Assembly: GCA_030637665.1 (NCBI GenBank)
Contig: DAOWGA010000081.1
Coordinates: forward strand, 1 to 8,470
Direction: 5' to 3'
DNA: 8,470 bases
DNA from: Lysobacterales bacterium
GTDB taxonomy: Bacteria > Pseudomonadota > Gammaproteobacteria > Xanthomonadales > SZUA-36
Shown: in pieces, positions 7,022 to 8,470 of the stretch
Layout of the letters: every line of letters starts with the position of its first letter
Numbering within the stretch: the first letter of the stretch is position 1
Translations under genes and position numbers: made by a program
Notes under the pieces: model-generated
The model's input: only the letters and a program-made list of their open reading frames with translations
Database searches by the model: none
What the model was told of the DNA's origin: nothing

Positions 7022-7075
7022 TAGAATGCCGATTTTTGTTTCGGAGCGTTCCAAAAACCAAGTGGACAGACAATT

Positions 7076-7240
7076 ATGAATCAAGACATTACGAGCACGG
7101 AAGAAAATGAGCGTGTTCCCGTCATGCAGCGCATTATCGACAATCCGTTCATTCTTCTCTTCATCGGCGTGGTCTTTCCCGCCGTTTTTTATATTATTTG
7201 GGGAATTATGGAGATTATATCCATTCCCATGGCGCCATGA
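7076..7240 (+). CDS. Small single-span membrane protein, candidate accessory subunit of the oxidoreductase (54 aa)
   Basis: A 54-residue ORF runs from ATG 7076 to TGA 7238-7240. Residues 1-22 are polar and charged (MNQDITSTEENERVPVMQR). One hydrophobic span follows, about residues 24-50, with NPFILLFIGVVFPAVFYIIW, then a short MEIISIPMAP end. A GTGGA ribosome-binding site lies nine bases before the ATG. It is the first gene after the FNR-controlled promoter and ends 24 bases before subunit II, so it should be co-transcribed with it. Small one-helix subunits are known in B-type heme-copper oxidases (subunit IIa of the Thermus ba3 enzyme has 34 residues), and position and topology suggest a comparable role. 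I do not recognise a named family, so function is inferred from context only. Confidence 0.72.
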   Translation: MNQDITSTEENERVPVMQRIIDNPFILLFIGVVFPAVFYIIWGIMEIISIPMAP

Positions 7241-7254
7241 TAACTACAACGTAC

Positions 7255-7260
7255 AGGTGA
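7255..7260 (+). promoter_or_regulatory. Ribosome-binding site deciding the subunit II GTG start
   Basis: AGGTGA stands four bases before GTG 7265. An overlapping ATG at 7263 is immediately followed by TGA in its own frame, so the GTG is the only sensible start here. Confidence 0.6.
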
Positions 7261-7264
7261 AAAT

Positions 7265-7816
7265 GTGACTTCCATACAACCGCCTTCTGAGACTATCTGG
7301 TGGAAACAACCACTGGATCGGGTCGAGGGAACCTGGATAGCGCTGGCGCTGGTCTGGTCCCTGATCATGTTCTTCATGATGCCTATTTGGCACGTATACG
7401 GTAAGCAGAATCTCTCTAACGAGGCTTACCGGACGACGCCCGAGGCATTCATGGCCAAAACCCAGGCAATGGTAGACCAGTATACGGTCAGAACCGAAAC
7501 CAACCAGAACATGCCGGTGGTCCGGCCGCCACCGGGTAGTGACGTCTACCTGATCGGCAGGCTTTGGCAATGGTGGCCGTTGCTCGAATTCGAGAAAGGG
7601 CAGACTTATCGCCTGCACATCGCATCGATGGACTGGCAGCACGGGTTTTCTTTACAGCCGGTTAACATCAATACGCAAATCGTTCCCGGCTATGAAATGG
7701 TTCTGACGGTTACACCCGATACCGCAGGTGATCAGACGATTATCTGCAATGAATACTGCGGAATTGGCCATCACACGATGACTGGCAAGATATATATAAC
7801 GGAGGGCGGACAGTGA
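7265..7816 (+). CDS. Cu_A-containing subunit II of a B/ba3-type heme-copper oxidoreductase
   Basis: This 183-residue protein has one N-terminal membrane span (about residues 24-40, WIALALVWSLIMFFMMP) and an external cupredoxin domain. All six Cu_A ligand positions are visible: His126 (DWQHGF), Cys161, Glu163, Cys165, His169 and Met172 in CNEYCGIGHHTM. Ligand spacing is the same as in the Thermus ba3 subunit II (His114, Cys149, Cys153, His157, Met160). One helix and short length mark the B-type family rather than the two-helix A-type. It receives electrons from a cytochrome c or cupredoxin on the periplasmic side and passes them to subunit I. The GTG start follows AGGTGA. Its stop TGA overlaps the subunit I start as GTGA, indicating translational coupling. 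Cu_A is also found in some NO reductases of the superfamily, so O2 reductase activity is not proven. Confidence 0.9.
   Translation: MTSIQPPSETIWWKQPLDRVEGTWIALALVWSLIMFFMMPIWHVYGKQNLSNEAYRTTPEAFMAKTQAMVDQYTVRTETNQNMPVVRPPPGSDVYLIGRLWQWWPLLEFEKGQTYRLHIASMDWQHGFSLQPVNINTQIVPGYEMVLTVTPDTAGDQTIICNEYCGIGHHTMTGKIYITEGGQ
7801..7805 (+). promoter_or_regulatory. Strong ribosome-binding site for subunit I GTG start
   Basis: GGAGG lies seven bases before GTG 7813, inside the end of the subunit II gene. It supports the GTG over the first in-frame ATG, which is at codon 24, already at the first membrane span. Confidence 0.75.
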
Positions 7817-8470
7817 AAAATCAAGAATTCAGAACCTGCCCGGAATCCGGGCTGCAATTTCACAAGCCTGCCGAAACATTGATGCGCTTGCATGCTGTCG
7901 TTGCCGTGGTGGCCTTGCTGGTTGGCGGAGTCACTGCCCTCCTCGTGACTCTGACACGCTGGCCAAAATTCCACCTGCTGCCGGCGGATACTTTCTACCA
8001 GTTACTGACAACGCATGGCATCAACATGCTGATCTTCTGGATCATCTTCTTCGAGATCGCTGTGTTGTACTTCTGTTCCTCCACCTTGCTGCGCTGCCGT
8101 CTGGCGACGCCGAAGCTGGGTTGGCTGGGCTTCATCATGATGGTGGCCGGTGCGGTCATCAACAATGTCAGCGTGTTCAGCGGTAATTCCTCAGTGATGA
8201 TGACTTCCTACGTACCCATGCCAGCGGAGCCCATGTTCTACCTGGGCCTGATCCTGTTTGCGGTGGGTGCGCTGATCGGTTGCTTTATCTTCCTCGGCAC
8301 GCTGGTCATCGCCAAGGAGGAGAAAACCTATGAAGGCTCGATCCCGCTGGTGACTTTCGGTGCGCTGACCGCGTGCATCATCGCCATCTTCACGATCTCG
8401 ATGGGTGCGGTTATTCTGATCCCCACCTACCTGTGGTCGATAGGACTGATCGCCAACATCGATGCGCCGA
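7813..8470 (+). CDS. Heme-copper oxidoreductase subunit I, b(o/a)3-type, N-terminal part (3' end outside window)
   Basis: The frame is open from GTG 7813 to the window end, giving 219 complete codons of a protein that usually has well over 500. Successive hydrophobic spans are visible near residues 27-48, 66-92, 103-120, 140-166 and 176-215. The motif LLTTHGINMLIFW contains His68, the expected first axial ligand of the low-spin heme, and FFEIAVLYF follows. The style agrees with the B-type/ba3 lineage often annotated b(o/a)3-type cytochrome c oxidase subunit 1. It is the catalytic subunit in the inner membrane. The residues that separate an O2 reductase from an NO reductase (Cu_B histidines and the cross-linked tyrosine on helix VI) are beyond the window end. 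The start overlaps the subunit II stop by GTGA and has a strong GGAGG site. Confidence 0.88.
   Translation, partial: MKNQEFRTCPESGLQFHKPAETLMRLHAVVAVVALLVGGVTALLVTLTRWPKFHLLPADTFYQLLTTHGINMLIFWIIFFEIAVLYFCSSTLLRCRLATPKLGWLGFIMMVAGAVINNVSVFSGNSSVMMTSYVPMPAEPMFYLGLILFAVGALIGCFIFLGTLVIAKEEKTYEGSIPLVTFGALTACIIAIFTISMGAVILIPTYLWSIGLIANIDAP

Larger units (their letters stand above)
6882..7075. other. AT-rich divergent regulatory region (DUF1566-ctaA-glk versus oxidoreductase operon)
   Basis: The spacer is noticeably more AT-rich than its neighbours and holds the start signals of two divergent operons. The plus-strand side carries the FNR-type box and -10 element listed separately. For the minus-strand unit I find no convincing -35/-10 pair. 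Three TTTGAT half-sites (6980, 6999 and 7008) lie within 34 bases. Confidence 0.7.

Noticed and set aside
6878..7084. 68-codon minus-strand ORF in the divergent spacer
   Set aside because: It covers the FNR-type promoter and the start of the 54-residue gene, and has no convincing ribosome-binding site or domain.
7263..7268. ATG at 7263 as the start of subunit II
   Set aside because: It is followed at once by TGA in its own frame; the subunit II frame begins with the overlapping GTG at 7265.
1..8470. tRNA, rRNA, CRISPR array, insertion sequence, prophage or defence island
   Set aside because: I saw no regularly spaced repeats, terminal inverted repeats, transposase or nuclease genes, and no cloverleaf-like sequence; the window is almost filled with housekeeping and respiratory genes.

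Overview
The window reads as chromosomal DNA of a gammaproteobacterium that can respire aerobically. Protein families, short intergenic gaps and moderate-to-high GC fit this; I cannot name the genus. There are no RNA genes, insertion sequences, phage genes or CRISPR arrays. Most of the window is ordinary housekeeping DNA, and the right end (about 5.2-8.5 kb) is the most interesting part.

Left part (1-4207): the C-terminal end of a DUF3014 protein is followed 29 bases later by trxC (zinc-binding thioredoxin 2). Convergent to trxC is a YbaK/EbsC-type aminoacyl-tRNA deacylase on the minus strand. A 245-base divergent spacer leads to mtfA (M90-type zinc peptidase) and then a complete MsbA-related half-size ABC exporter on the plus strand.

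Middle (4239-6881, minus strand): three tightly packed genes appear to form one transcription unit, read from right to left: a DUF1566 (Lcl C-terminal domain) putative lipoprotein, a COX15/CtaA heme A synthase, and glucokinase. Gaps are 5 and 16 bases. The heme A synthase has Asn where I expect one of its four conserved heme-ligand histidines.

Right part (6882-8470, plus strand): diverging from that operon is a heme-copper oxidoreductase operon: a previously unlisted 54-residue single-span membrane protein, a Cu_A-bearing subunit II of the short B/ba3 type, and the first 219 residues of subunit I, cut by the window end. Its promoter region carries a perfect FNR/ANR/DNR-type box (TTGAT-N4-ATCAA, 6981-6994) at class II spacing from a TATCAT -10 element. 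The operon is therefore probably switched on when oxygen is low or nitric oxide is present. The divergent heme A synthase gene could make cofactor for this enzyme. Whether it reduces O2 or NO cannot be settled here, because the Cu_B and active-site tyrosine region of subunit I lies past the window end.
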